Source of the DNA: an uncultured Streptococcus sp.
GTDB taxonomy: Bacteria; Bacillota; Bacilli; Lactobacillales; Streptococcaceae
Direction of reading: 5' to 3'
Length of the DNA stretch: 20,515 nt
Assembly: GCF_905372115.1 (NCBI RefSeq)
Contig: NZ_CAJPNR010000036.1
Coordinates: 1-20,515 of the forward strand
In this document: positions 1-8,652 of the stretch, in pieces
Position numbering within the stretch: position 1 is the stretch's first letter
Layout: each line of letters starts with the position of its first letter
The notes under the pieces: model-generated
Told to the model about the DNA's origin: nothing
The model's input: only the letters and a program-made list of their open reading frames with translations
Database searches by the model: none
Made by a program: the position numbers and the translations under genes

Positions 1-903
1 TTTTTTACTTTGTTTTTTCTCTAATGTATGCCCCAAGTCAATGATATACTGCTTCAAGGAGTCTTTGACCTGCGGATGCTTGAGGGCGTAGTCGATTGAA
101 GTCTTCATAAAGCCGAACTTGTCACCGACATCATAGCGATCGCCCTTGAATTCGCGAGCGAAGACGCGCTGCGTCTTGTTAAGAGTATCAATCGCATCGG
201 TCAGCTGAATCTCATTTCCAGCACCTGGCGCTTGTTTTTCCAAGATTTCAAAAATTTCTGGTGTCAGCAGGTAGCGGCCGATAATAGCCAAATCACTCGG
301 TGCATCTTCAGGTTTTGGTTTTTCGACGAAAGTTTCCACGCTGTAGAGACCTTTGACACCTTCACCTTGAGGGGCAATCACACCATAAGAGGAAACTTCA
401 TCATGAGGGACCTGCATGACAGCGATGGTAGAAGCATGAGTAGCCTCGTAGTCATCAATCAATTGCTTGGTCAGCGGCACAGCCTTATCATTGGTGATGT
501 CCATAAGGTCATCGCCAAGCATGACAACGAAAGGCTCGTTTCCTACGAAAGCCTTGGCCTGAAGGACAGCATCTCCCAGTCCGCGCGGATGGCTTTGACG
601 GATGAAGTGCAGACCGATACCAGTGGTTTCATCAACTAATTTGAGCAAATCGTCTTTACCCTTTTCTTTGAGATTGTATTCTAATTCAAAGTTTGAGTCA
701 AAGTGGTCTTCGATGGAGCGTTTTGATTTACCTGTGACAACTAGAATATCTTCAATTCCAGATTTGAGAGCTTCCTCAACGATAAACTGGATGGTTGGCT
801 TGTCAACGATTGGCAACATTTCTTTGGCTAGTGCTTTAGTAGCTGGCAGGAAGCGGGTTCCGAGACCAGCTGCAGGGATGACGGCTTTCTTAACTTTTGA
901 CAT
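1..903 (-). CDS. galU: UTP-glucose-1-phosphate uridylyltransferase, 3' end cut by window edge
   Basis: Makes UDP-glucose from UTP and glucose-1-phosphate in the cytoplasm, feeding capsule, glycolipid and Leloir galactose pathways. Reading leftwards from ATG at 903-901, the product begins MSKVKKAVIPAAGLGTRFLP, the nucleotidyltransferase signature GxGTRxxP followed by K-A-x-x-K-E-M-L-P. Further on are the GDD motif (VVMLGDD) and VEKPKPE, typical of bacterial GalU. The frame is open for 301 codons to base 1 with no stop; family length is about 300, so only the last few residues and the stop are missing. A good ribosome site (AAAGGA) precedes the start. It lies 16 bp downstream of gpsA, so the two are probably cotranscribed, an arrangement known in streptococci. 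Identity is near certain. Confidence 0.95.
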   Translation of the reverse strand, partial: MSKVKKAVIPAAGLGTRFLPATKALAKEMLPIVDKPTIQFIVEEALKSGIEDILVVTGKSKRSIEDHFDSNFELEYNLKEKGKDDLLKLVDETTGIGLHFIRQSHPRGLGDAVLQAKAFVGNEPFVVMLGDDLMDITNDKAVPLTKQLIDDYEATHASTIAVMQVPHDEVSSYGVIAPQGEGVKGLYSVETFVEKPKPEDAPSDLAIIGRYLLTPEIFEILEKQAPGAGNEIQLTDAIDTLNKTQRVFAREFKGDRYDVGDKFGFMKTSIDYALKHPQVKDSLKQYIIDLGHTLEKKQSKK

Positions 904-919
904 AATTATTTCCTTTCTA

Positions 920-1942
920 TTAGAACGAAGTCCATTCGTTCTCAGCCTTGAATTCATTGTTCATAATTTCATAAATGGCTTCTTTGATATTCCAGTTTTG
1001 ATAAATAACCTTATAAATAGCCTGTGTAATCGGCATATAAACATCGAGCTCTTGGGCCAGTTCATAGGCAGCCTTGGTGGTGGAAATTCCTTCGATAACC
1101 ATGCCCATATTGGCTTCAATATCAGCTAACTTCTCGCCGCGTCCTAGAGCATTGCCGGCCCGCCAGTTGCGGGAGTGGACAGAAGTCCCTGTGACAATCA
1201 GGTCACCGACACCAGATAGGCCGCTGTAAGTCAGAGGATTGGCTCCTAACTTGACACCTAGACGCGTGATTTCTGCTAGACCGCGTGTGATAATTGCGGC
1301 CTTGGCATTGTCACCATAGCCTAATCCGTGGAGAGCACCGGCTCCGACTGCGATGATGTTTTTCAGAGCGCCTGCAGTCTCCACTCCGATAACGTCGGTA
1401 TTGGTGTATAGGCGGAAGTAGTGATTGCTGAAGAGCTCCTGCACATACTTAGCTGTTTCCAGATCCTTAGAAGCAGCGGTGATCAGGGTAATATCGCGTA
1501 CAATGGTTTCCTCAGCATGGCTGGGACCTGAGACAACGACAATCTCGCTGCGTAGCTCTGCAGGGATTTCTTCTTCCAGGATAGTTGAAATCCGTTCGTG
1601 AGTATTGGGCTCTAGTCCCTTGGAGGCGTGCATGATTTTTACCTTGTGGTCCAGAGCTTGAGCTACTTGTTTGGCTACCAGACGGGTTACCTTGGTCGGC
1701 ACGACAAAAAGCACGGCATCCGCATCTTTTAAAGCTTCTTCTAGGTCATGATAAGCCTTAATCTTTTCATCCAGTACAATATCTTTGAAATAGCGTTTAT
1801 TGGTGTGTTCGTCGTTGATTTCGTTGATTTGCTCAGCGATATTTCCCCAAATACGAACCTCATGTCCGTTGTTATTTAACACTTGTGATAAGGCCGTTCC
1901 CCAAGAACCAGGACCAATCACAGCAACTCGTTGTTTATCCAT
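920..1942 (-). CDS. gpsA: NAD(P)H-dependent glycerol-3-phosphate dehydrogenase
   Basis: Reduces dihydroxyacetone phosphate to sn-glycerol-3-phosphate, the backbone for phospholipid and lipoteichoic acid synthesis; cytosolic. The 340-residue product has the N-terminal Rossmann motif GPGSWGTAL (residues 10-18), SGPSHAEE (138-145), and the catalytic stretch ETAGALKNIIAVGAG (188-202) with the expected active-site lysine K194. These are followed by the helical C-terminal domain with SGLSGVGDLIVT (240-251). Length fits the family. The start is preceded by AAGGAG five bases upstream. It is the first gene of a two-gene minus-strand unit with galU and diverges from the patA-type transporter gene, with about 160 bp of shared promoter region between them. 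Confidence 0.97.
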   Translation of the reverse strand: MDKQRVAVIGPGSWGTALSQVLNNNGHEVRIWGNIAEQINEINDEHTNKRYFKDIVLDEKIKAYHDLEEALKDADAVLFVVPTKVTRLVAKQVAQALDHKVKIMHASKGLEPNTHERISTILEEEIPAELRSEIVVVSGPSHAEETIVRDITLITAASKDLETAKYVQELFSNHYFRLYTNTDVIGVETAGALKNIIAVGAGALHGLGYGDNAKAAIITRGLAEITRLGVKLGANPLTYSGLSGVGDLIVTGTSVHSRNWRAGNALGRGEKLADIEANMGMVIEGISTTKAAYELAQELDVYMPITQAIYKVIYQNWNIKEAIYEIMNNEFKAENEWTSF

Positions 1943-2003
1943 ATCTTCTCCTTATGATGAAATTCCGAGTCTGAATTTAAATCGGTTTTAGAGTCTATAT
2001 CTC

Positions 2004-2012
2004 ATTTTACCA
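2004..2012 (-). promoter_or_regulatory. Probable extended -10 for gpsA-galU
   Basis: On the minus strand, TGG-TAAAAT (2012 down to 2004) is an extended -10 element about 60 bp before the gpsA start. No convincing -35 is seen at 16-18 bp, so this is tentative. Confidence 0.4.
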
Positions 2013-2034
2013 TATAATATAAGAAATTTCTTGC

Positions 2035-2062
2035 TTGACATTGTTTTTATGTGTGATATAGT
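2035..2062 (+). promoter_or_regulatory. Sigma-A promoter of patA-patB
   Basis: A perfect -35 TTGACA (2035-2040), a 16 bp spacer ending in TGA, and -10 TATAGT (2057-2062) form a strong extended promoter. It sits 39 bp before the first codon, and the ribosome site AGGAGGA lies just before the ATG. Confidence 0.8.
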
Positions 2063-2101
2063 AAGGAAACTAAGTCAAATAAGAAAAAAGTAGGAGGAAG
2101 C

Positions 2102-3808
2102 ATGTTTTTTAAAAGTCTATTACGGTATAAATGGTATGTCCTGAGTTCGCTTTTGATGACCTCGCTGATGATTGCCAGCTCTCTTTTACTGCCCTGGTTT
2201 TTAAAACACATCTTAGACGCTTTGCAGGAGCAAAATAGCCAGACTATCTACAGTATGGGCGGTTGGCTGATTGGCATCGGTTTTGTCGGACTGGTGGCAG
2301 GAGGGATTAATGTGACCTTGGCGGCTTACATTGCCCAAGCTGTTTCATCGGATCTCCGTGAGGAGACTTTCCGTAAGATTCAGACCTTTTCTTATGCCAA
2401 TATCGAGGAATTCAACGCTGGAAATTTAGTCGTGCGGATGACGAATGACATCAATCAGATTCAAAATGTGACTATGATGCTCTTTCAAATTCTTCTTCGC
2501 TTACCCATCCTTTTTATCGGTTCAGTCATCCTGGCCATTGTGACCATGCCCTCTCTCTGGTGGATTATTTTCTTGCTGATTTTACTCATAGCTGGTCTAA
2601 CGGCTGTCATGATGGGGATGATGGGCCCTCGTTTTAAGAAATTCCAGACTCTTTTGGATAAGATTAATGCCATTGCCAAGGAAAATCTTCGTGGTGTGCG
2701 AGTGGTCAAGTCCTTCGTTCGGGAGGAAGACCAGTTTCATAAGTTCAGTCAGGTGTCTGATGAACTTTTATCAGAGAATCTTTATATCGGCTATGCTTTT
2801 TCAATCATTGAGCCAATGATGATGTTGGTCGGCTACAGCTCTGTTTACTTGGCTATCTGGACTCTATCTGGCATGATTCAGGCGGAGCCAGGACTGGTCA
2901 GCTCTATCGCTTCTTTTATCGGTTATCTGAGCCAGATTATTTTCACTATCATTATGGTTGGCTTCTTGGGAAATGGTGTGACGAGGGGGATCATTTCTAT
3001 CCGTCGGATCAAGGAAGTATTGGCAACGGAGCCAGCTATGGCTTTCCCAGACTCGCCAGATGAAGAATTAGAAGGCAGCCTCAGCTTTGAGCATGTGACT
3101 TTTTCCTATCCCAATGATGACGAGCCAATGCTAAAGGATATCAGCTTTGAGGTTGAGCCGGGGCAAATGATTGGCGTTGTCGGTGCGACAGGTGCTGGTA
3201 AGTCTACCTTAGCCCAGTTGATTCCCCGTCTTTTTGACCCGCAGGAAGGTTCTGTCAAGATTGGCGGCCGAGATTTGCGAGAGCTTAGTCAGGGAACTCT
3301 TCGCAAAAACGTTTCCATCGTGCTCCAGCGGGCGATTCTATTTAGCGGGACCATTGCGGACAATCTCCGTCAGGGCAAGCTCAACGCTTCGCTACCTGAG
3401 ATGGAGCGGGCGGCTCGTATTGCCCAAGCCAGTGAATTTATCAGCCGTATGGAAGAGAGTTTTGACAGTGCAGTGGAGGAGCGTGGCAGTAACTTCTCTG
3501 GCGGTCAGAAGCAGCGGATGTCCATTGCCAGAGGTGTTGTCAACAATCCCAATATTTTGATTTTAGATGATTCGACCTCAGCCTTGGATGCCAAATCGGA
3601 AAAGCTGGTTCAAGAAGCCTTGAACAAAGAGCTGCAGGGAACGACGACAATTATCATTGCTCAAAAGATTAGCTCTGTTGTACATGCAGATAAGATTCTG
3701 GTCTTGGATCAGGGTCGGCTGATTGGCCAAGGGACGCATGCGGAATTGGTCGCCACTAACGATGTCTACCGTGAAATTTACGAAACTCAGAAAGGAAAGG
3801 AGGACTGA
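2102..3808 (+). CDS. patA: Heterodimeric ABC multidrug exporter subunit, PatA-like (degenerate ATPase site)
   Basis: Half-transporter of the ABC exporter type (568 residues): an N-terminal membrane domain of about six helices (about 10-300) and a C-terminal ATPase domain. The ATPase motifs are Walker A GATGAGKST (361-369), Q-loop Q409, a canonical signature FSGGQ (465-469), and Walker B ILILDD (485-490). The catalytic glutamate position is Asp (D490) and the switch histidine is Gln (Q521, in IIIAQKIS). That pattern marks the degenerate half of a heterodimeric exporter; the next gene encodes the complementary half. Length and sequence resemble pneumococcal PatA, which with PatB exports fluoroquinolones and other drugs. 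The gene name rests on recalled similarity, the family is secure, and the substrate here is unknown. Confidence 0.8.
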   Translation: MFFKSLLRYKWYVLSSLLMTSLMIASSLLLPWFLKHILDALQEQNSQTIYSMGGWLIGIGFVGLVAGGINVTLAAYIAQAVSSDLREETFRKIQTFSYANIEEFNAGNLVVRMTNDINQIQNVTMMLFQILLRLPILFIGSVILAIVTMPSLWWIIFLLILLIAGLTAVMMGMMGPRFKKFQTLLDKINAIAKENLRGVRVVKSFVREEDQFHKFSQVSDELLSENLYIGYAFSIIEPMMMLVGYSSVYLAIWTLSGMIQAEPGLVSSIASFIGYLSQIIFTIIMVGFLGNGVTRGIISIRRIKEVLATEPAMAFPDSPDEELEGSLSFEHVTFSYPNDDEPMLKDISFEVEPGQMIGVVGATGAGKSTLAQLIPRLFDPQEGSVKIGGRDLRELSQGTLRKNVSIVLQRAILFSGTIADNLRQGKLNASLPEMERAARIAQASEFISRMEESFDSAVEERGSNFSGGQKQRMSIARGVVNNPNILILDDSTSALDAKSEKLVQEALNKELQGTTTIIIAQKISSVVHADKILVLDQGRLIGQGTHAELVATNDVYREIYETQKGKED

Positions 3809-3809
3809 G

Positions 3810-5579
3810 ATGCGGACGATTGCATTTTTCTGGCAATATTTTAAGCGTTACAAATTATCCTTTGTCATTGTCCTTTTGATGATGATAACAGCGACTGTTT
3901 TTCAGGTCCTTTTTCCGGTTTATGTCGGTCAGGCTGTTCAGCATTTGGTTGAGTTGGGACGTGCTTTTGCAGAGAAGGGTGAGACTGATCAGATTCTGTC
4001 GACTTTTGGCAGCGTCATGGGCAGTGTATTGGTATCCTTTGTCTGCCTGTCTGTTTCTAGCCTGATTTACATGCTTTTGATGACCCGAGTTATTGCCCAT
4101 TCGACCAATGAGATGCGCAAGGTCCTGTTTGGCAAGCTGTCCAAGATGACAGTTGCTTTCTTTGACCGCCATCAGGATGGAGACATTCTGTCGCGCTTTA
4201 CCAGCGACTTGGACAATATCCTGCAAGCTCTAAATGAGAGCATGATTCAGGTGATGAGCAATGCCTTGCTCTATCTGGGGCTCGTGATTATCATGTTTGT
4301 CCAAAATGCTAGATTAGCCTGGATAACGGTAGCTAGCACACCGGTTGCTTTTCTTCTTCTAGTGGTCATTGTTAGGCTGGCTCGGAAATACACCAATCTT
4401 CAGCAAAAAGAAGTCGGCTGCCTCAATGCTTATATGGACGAGACCATTTCCGGTCAGAAGGCTGTTATCGTTCAGGGAATGCAGGAGGAGGTCATCAAAG
4501 GTTTTATTGAGCAGAATGACCGAGTACGTTCAGCAACTTTTAAAGGCCGGACCTTTTCAGGCCTTCTCTTCCCTATCATGAACGGGATGAATTTGATTAA
4601 TACAGCCATTGTTATTTTTGTTGGATCGGCTGTCTTACTAAGCGACCCTAATGTTGAAACGGCTGTTGCAGTTGGCCTGATTACCACCTTTACTCAGTTT
4701 TCTCAGCAGTATTATCAGCCTATCATCCAGATTGCAGCCAGCTGGGGCAGTTTGCAGTTGGCTTTTACAGGGGCTGACCGGATTCAGGAGATGTTTGATG
4801 CGCCAGAGGAAGTCCGGCCAGAGAATGCCCCTACTTTCACAGAGCTTACAGACTCCGTGGAGATCAAGCATGTGGACTTCTCATATGTAGAAGGCAAGCC
4901 TATTCTCAAAGACGTATCTATTTTAGCCCCTAAGGGCAAGATGACGGCTGTTGTCGGCCCGACTGGTTCAGGTAAGACGACCATTATGAACCTGCTCAAT
5001 CGTTTTTATGATGTGGATAGTGGCAGCATTCAGTTTGACGGTCGCGACATTCGGGACTATGAGCTGGATAGCTTACGGAGCCATGTGGGCATTGTCTTGC
5101 AGGATTCGGTGCTCTTTAGCGGTACGATTCGGGACAATATCCGCTTCGGGGTACCAGATGCCAGTCAGGAAATGGTCGAAACGGCTGCGCGTGCGACTCA
5201 TATCCATGACTATATCGAAAGTCTGCCAGACAAATACGATACCCTGGTAGATGATGATCAGAATATTTTCTCAACTGGGCAGAAACAGCTGATTTCCATT
5301 GCTAGAACTTTGCTGACGGATCCGCAAGTCTTGATTTTGGACGAAGCGACTTCCAATGTCGATACGGTGACGGAGAGCAAGATTCAGCAGGCCATGGAAG
5401 CAGTTGTAGCTGGCCGAACTAGCTTTGTCATTGCTCACCGCCTCAAAACTATCCTCAATGCAGATCAGATTATCGTCCTCAAAGACGGAGAGGTTATCGA
5501 ACAGGGCGATCATCACCAGCTCCTCAAACTCGGTGGCTTCTATTCGGAACTCTATCATAACCAGTTTGTCTTTGAGTAG
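3810..5579 (+). CDS. patB: Heterodimeric ABC multidrug exporter subunit, PatB-like (catalytic half)
   Basis: Second half of the exporter (589 residues), with membrane helices in about 1-320 and an ATPase domain behind them. Walker A GPTGSGKTT is at 383-391, Q-loop Q431, and Walker B VLILDE with catalytic E512; the switch histidine H543 lies in FVIAHRL. Its signature is FSTGQ (487-491) instead of SGGQ, complementing the degenerate residues in the partner. The start is ATG 3810, one base after the patA stop, preceded by AAGGAGG inside the end of patA. An in-frame ATG at 3723 would add 29 residues with no ribosome site and overlap patA. The C-terminus (FYSELYHNQFVFE) matches what I recall of pneumococcal PatB. 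The two genes are surely cotranscribed. Confidence 0.82.
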   Translation: MRTIAFFWQYFKRYKLSFVIVLLMMITATVFQVLFPVYVGQAVQHLVELGRAFAEKGETDQILSTFGSVMGSVLVSFVCLSVSSLIYMLLMTRVIAHSTNEMRKVLFGKLSKMTVAFFDRHQDGDILSRFTSDLDNILQALNESMIQVMSNALLYLGLVIIMFVQNARLAWITVASTPVAFLLLVVIVRLARKYTNLQQKEVGCLNAYMDETISGQKAVIVQGMQEEVIKGFIEQNDRVRSATFKGRTFSGLLFPIMNGMNLINTAIVIFVGSAVLLSDPNVETAVAVGLITTFTQFSQQYYQPIIQIAASWGSLQLAFTGADRIQEMFDAPEEVRPENAPTFTELTDSVEIKHVDFSYVEGKPILKDVSILAPKGKMTAVVGPTGSGKTTIMNLLNRFYDVDSGSIQFDGRDIRDYELDSLRSHVGIVLQDSVLFSGTIRDNIRFGVPDASQEMVETAARATHIHDYIESLPDKYDTLVDDDQNIFSTGQKQLISIARTLLTDPQVLILDEATSNVDTVTESKIQQAMEAVVAGRTSFVIAHRLKTILNADQIIVLKDGEVIEQGDHHQLLKLGGFYSELYHNQFVFE

Positions 5580-5638
5580 CTAGTTAGTTTTGCAGCTGGA
5601 TAATCAGCTAGGCTTTTAAAATATTAAATAGAAAATTT

Positions 5639-5676
5639 AAAAAATCCAGCGGGTTTCTGTTCCTGCTGGATTTTTA
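5639..5676. terminator. Bidirectional terminator between patB and the peptide-binding gene
   Basis: AATCCAGCGGG pairs with TCCTGCTGGATT (one G-T pair) around a short loop. The arms are flanked by an A-run on the left and a T-run on the right, so the hairpin can end both convergent units. Confidence 0.85.
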
Positions 5677-5695
5677 ATTAACATCAAAGTAGTGA

Positions 5696-7669
5696 TTATT
5701 TCACATGTTTAGCTAGATCCTCTTGGGCCTTTTTATTGGATTCCTCTTTTTCTTTTTTCCACTTTTCTTGGGCCTTTTGATAGTCTTTAGTCGTGACAAT
5801 CTCATCACTGATTTCCACGTATTTATGGTAGTTGGCATCTTTTGTACCTGTTTGAGCATAAGAGTTTGTAAATGGCACAATCCGAGAAATGAATGGTGCT
5901 GCTCCTCTGCTGCTCATAGTTGGCACAACGAGGGCGCTATCTGTCAGCCATGCTTGAGCTGCAGCATATTTTTCATAACGCTTGTCAACATCTTGTGTTT
6001 CGTTTCCGGCCTCTTCGACCAGTTTGCTATACTCATCTAGTCCTACAGCTTTAGCAGCAGCATTGTCTTTGTCTTCAAATCCAAGGTAGGTTCTGGTCTG
6101 AGTGCTGTTACCTGGAACTAAAATGTCCAGATAAGTAGATGGATCTTGGTAGTCTGGCTCCCAGCCAACGAGACCGTTGATATCCCAGTCTTCCTGGCTA
6201 GCAGCTTCAGCATTGAAGGTGATGTTTAGTGCTTCGTCCTCAGACAGCATCTGCAGGTCTACAGAGACGTTGTCCTTGCCTAAAGCCTCTTCTAGTGACT
6301 GTTTCAGAGATTGCATGCGGTTGACGAAGTTAGTAGAATTCTGAGCGACAGGAACATCTAGGTGAATTGGGAATTGTACGCCTTCATCTGCAAGAGTCTG
6401 CTTGGCTTTGGCAAATTCCGCTTTGGCTTTGTCAGTATTGTGGAGACCGTCTTGACCGTCATCCAGCTTGATACCTTTCCACTCGTCACCATAGGAAGCC
6501 AGTGATTCTTCGACCAGAGTGCCAAATTCCTTGCCATTGGCTTGTACGAAGGTTGGCGGAACAAAGAGATTACGGACAGCTGGCTTGGCTGCATCTTCTC
6601 CGTTGACCTGAGCTGAATAGCTTTCGCGGTTAAGGGCAAAGGCTAGAGCTTGGCGGAAGTCCTTGTTTAGCAGAGCTTTTTTGGTAGCTTCATTTTGTTC
6701 ATCGCTGGTTTTAGAAGTGTGGTTATAACTTTGACGGTCAATGTTAAAGCTGATTAGACCGACACCCGCTCCTGCTTCTGTCATGAAGATATTATCTTTG
6801 TATTTCTCAGCGATTGAGGAATAACTGGAAGTGGCTGGGTAAAGTCTTGCCAAACTGTAGCCGCCATCTCCAAAGGTCCGCGCTAATGAATCTTGGTCAG
6901 AACCATCGTAGTAAGACAGTTTGACGCCATCAATCTTAACCTTGTCCTTATCCCAGTAGTTAGGGTTCTTCTCAAATTCGACAGAGGATTTAGAAGTAAT
7001 GGATTTCATGATAAATGGACCGTTATACAGAATGGAGTCGGCTTTGGTTGCCTGACCGAATTCCTTGCCTTGCTTTTCTAGGAAGGCCTCGTTGACCGGC
7101 ATCATAACACCTGATGTTGTTTTAGAGTTCCAGTAGGTTTCAGGCTTGTTGAGTGTATATTGAACCGTATGATCGTCCAGTGCCTTGACTCCAACAGCTG
7201 AAAAGTCTTTGTTGGTACCGGCTGCATATTCACTCAGCCCCTTGATAGAATCTTGGATAAGAGGGAGAGCGTCTGATTTGACATCAGCAGCATGTTTGAT
7301 ACCTGCCACAAAGTCCTGAGCCGTGACATCTGCGTATTCTTCGCCATCAGCGGTATACCACTTGGCGTCTTTGCGCAGCTTATAGGTATAGACGAGACCA
7401 TCTGGAGAGACTGTCCAGTCTTCTGCGATAGACGGAGCTAAGTTTCCATATTTATCATTTTCCAGCAAGCCATCTACACCATTTGTAGTCAGCTCGTGGG
7501 TAGACACCTTTGCCGACTGGATGTAGTCCAAAGTCGTTGGATCAGACGTAAAGACATAGCTGTAGATTTTTTTGCTGGATTGGGAACTTCCGCCTCCAGA
7601 GCAAGCTGTAAGTAAGCCGACAGAGAGCAGAGTGAGCCCTGCGGCAAGAAGAATATTTGATTTTCTCAT
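5696..7669 (-). CDS. Peptide ABC transporter substrate-binding lipoprotein (AliA/AmiA/Hpp type)
   Basis: Extracytoplasmic oligopeptide-binding protein, 657 residues, of the SBP_bac_5 (OppA) family. It has a lipoprotein signal peptide: basic MRK, a hydrophobic stretch and the lipobox LTAC with C23 as the lipidated cysteine. A serine/glycine-rich linker follows, then SDPTTLDY and GNLAPSIAEDW, which closely resemble pneumococcal AmiA/AliA. The start is ATG 7669, with GGAGG five bases upstream; the in-frame TTG at 7681 lies in that ribosome site and is not the start. No opp/ami permease or ATPase genes are nearby, so it probably feeds an Ami-type permease encoded elsewhere, as Ali and Hpp proteins do. 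Which paralogue it is cannot be decided here. Confidence 0.9.
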   Translation of the reverse strand: MRKSNILLAAGLTLLSVGLLTACSGGGSSQSSKKIYSYVFTSDPTTLDYIQSAKVSTHELTTNGVDGLLENDKYGNLAPSIAEDWTVSPDGLVYTYKLRKDAKWYTADGEEYADVTAQDFVAGIKHAADVKSDALPLIQDSIKGLSEYAAGTNKDFSAVGVKALDDHTVQYTLNKPETYWNSKTTSGVMMPVNEAFLEKQGKEFGQATKADSILYNGPFIMKSITSKSSVEFEKNPNYWDKDKVKIDGVKLSYYDGSDQDSLARTFGDGGYSLARLYPATSSYSSIAEKYKDNIFMTEAGAGVGLISFNIDRQSYNHTSKTSDEQNEATKKALLNKDFRQALAFALNRESYSAQVNGEDAAKPAVRNLFVPPTFVQANGKEFGTLVEESLASYGDEWKGIKLDDGQDGLHNTDKAKAEFAKAKQTLADEGVQFPIHLDVPVAQNSTNFVNRMQSLKQSLEEALGKDNVSVDLQMLSEDEALNITFNAEAASQEDWDINGLVGWEPDYQDPSTYLDILVPGNSTQTRTYLGFEDKDNAAAKAVGLDEYSKLVEEAGNETQDVDKRYEKYAAAQAWLTDSALVVPTMSSRGAAPFISRIVPFTNSYAQTGTKDANYHKYVEISDEIVTTKDYQKAQEKWKKEKEESNKKAQEDLAKHVK

Positions 7670-7703
7670 AGGGACCTCCAAGTCATGAGTTTTTACACTG
7701 CTT

Positions 7704-7731
7704 ATTATAACAAATTTCTGCCAAAAGTAAA
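7704..7731 (-). promoter_or_regulatory. Promoter of the peptide-binding lipoprotein gene
   Basis: On the minus strand, -35 TTTACT (7731-7726), a 16 bp spacer ending TGT, and a perfect -10 TATAAT (7709-7704). This is an extended sigma-A promoter 34 bp before the start. Confidence 0.7.
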
Positions 7732-7836
7732 TAATTTTCTGATAATTCTGAAATGTTTTTCTAAATTTTAAAAAAGAGATTTATAGTGTTGCATATTCTG
7801 ATAAAAAATTTTTATAACCAGCTTTAAAAAAATCTA

Positions 7837-7866
7837 TTGGACGGCTTCGCAGAGGAGTGGTAAGAT
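7837..7866 (+). promoter_or_regulatory. Possible promoter of the amidotransferase-like gene
   Basis: TTGGAC (7837-7842), an 18 bp spacer and TAAGAT (7861-7866), each four or five of six to consensus, about 30 bp before the ATG. TATACT just downstream is an alternative -10. Confidence 0.4.
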
Positions 7867-7897
7867 ATACTATATCAAAATAAGGGGGAATCACGGT

Positions 7898-8587
7898 ATG
7901 TGCAGAACGATTGTTGGAATTTCAGCCAATCTTTGTCCAGTAGATGAAGCTGGAAAAAATATTCACACCTCTGTATCACGCAAGTTTGTGGACGGCGTAC
8001 GAATGGTTGGTGGCCTGCCGATGGTGATTCCCGTTGGAGATAAAAGTTTAGTTCAGGATTATGTGGAAACGATTGACAAGCTGATTTTGTCAGGCGGGCA
8101 AAATGTTCACCCGCAGTTTTATGGGGAAGAAAAGACCATCGACAGTGACGACTACAATATTGTTCGCGATGAGTTTGAGTTGGCTCTCTTGAAAGAAGCT
8201 CTGCGCCAAAACAAGCCAGTCATGGCTATTTGCCGCGGTCTGCAGTTGGTAAATGTTGCTTTTGGCGGTACTCTTAATCAGCATATCGAAAATCACTGGC
8301 AGGGCTTGCCATTTGGTACTTCGCACTCCATTCGCACGGAGAAAGACAGCGTTGTGGAGCGTTTGTTTGGTCAGGCTAGCCAGATTAATTCGGTTCATCG
8401 CCAAAGCATCAAGGACTTGGCACCTAATTTCCGCGCGACAGCTTTTGACCCAAGAGACAATACCATCGAAGCGATCGAATCGGTTGACAATCATCGTATC
8501 ATAGGCCTTCAATGGCATCCGGAGTTTTTAATAAACGAAGAAAAGGGCAATTTGGAGCTGTTTCAGTACCTCTTGCAAGAGCTGTAA
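7898..8587 (+). CDS. Class I glutamine amidotransferase-like hydrolase (peptidase C26, PuuD-like)
   Basis: 229 residues of the gamma-glutamyl-GABA hydrolase (PuuD, peptidase C26) family. The triad is visible: nucleophile C112 in AICRGLQLVNVAFGG, and H207 with E209 in GLQWHPE. The oxyanion-region motif LSGGQNVHPQFYG (64-76) is also typical. Members cleave gamma-glutamyl bonds in small molecules; the substrate cannot be told from sequence, and no putrescine or GABA genes are nearby. The ribosome site AAGGGGGAA precedes ATG 7898. It appears monocistronic, divergent from the peptide-binding gene and followed by a small-RNA locus. Confidence 0.85.
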   Translation: MCRTIVGISANLCPVDEAGKNIHTSVSRKFVDGVRMVGGLPMVIPVGDKSLVQDYVETIDKLILSGGQNVHPQFYGEEKTIDSDDYNIVRDEFELALLKEALRQNKPVMAICRGLQLVNVAFGGTLNQHIENHWQGLPFGTSHSIRTEKDSVVERLFGQASQINSVHRQSIKDLAPNFRATAFDPRDNTIEAIESVDNHRIIGLQWHPEFLINEEKGNLELFQYLLQEL

Positions 8588-8613
8588 AAAATAATTTCAT
8601 TTTTTTAAGTTAC

Positions 8614-8646
8614 TTTTAGGAAAATTTAAGATAAGTGTTCTATACT
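8614..8646 (+). promoter_or_regulatory. CiaR direct repeat and -10 of a csRNA promoter
   Basis: TTTTAG (8614-8619), five bases, TTTAAG (8625-8630), ten bases, then -10 TATACT (8641-8646). The CiaR consensus is TTTAAG-N5-TTTAAG placed about ten bases before the -10; this copy has one mismatch in the first half. No sigma-A -35 is present at the right distance, which fits a promoter dependent on the response regulator CiaR. Confidence 0.75.
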
Positions 8647-8652
8647 AAGACC

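Noticed and set aside
232..1129. Two plus-strand open frames opposite galU and the end of gpsA
   Set aside because: They are antisense shadows of clearly recognised enzymes and show no protein-family character.
3234..3560. Other-frame open frames within the ABC exporter genes
   Set aside because: They are frame shadows of long real genes with intact ATPase motifs.
3723..3809. Longer start for PatB at ATG 3723
   Set aside because: It lies inside patA without a ribosome site, while ATG 3810 has AAGGAGG and yields the family N-terminus.
7670..7681. TTG start four codons upstream for the peptide-binding lipoprotein
   Set aside because: The TTG overlaps the GGAGG ribosome site of the ATG at 7669, and the signal peptide begins properly at that ATG.
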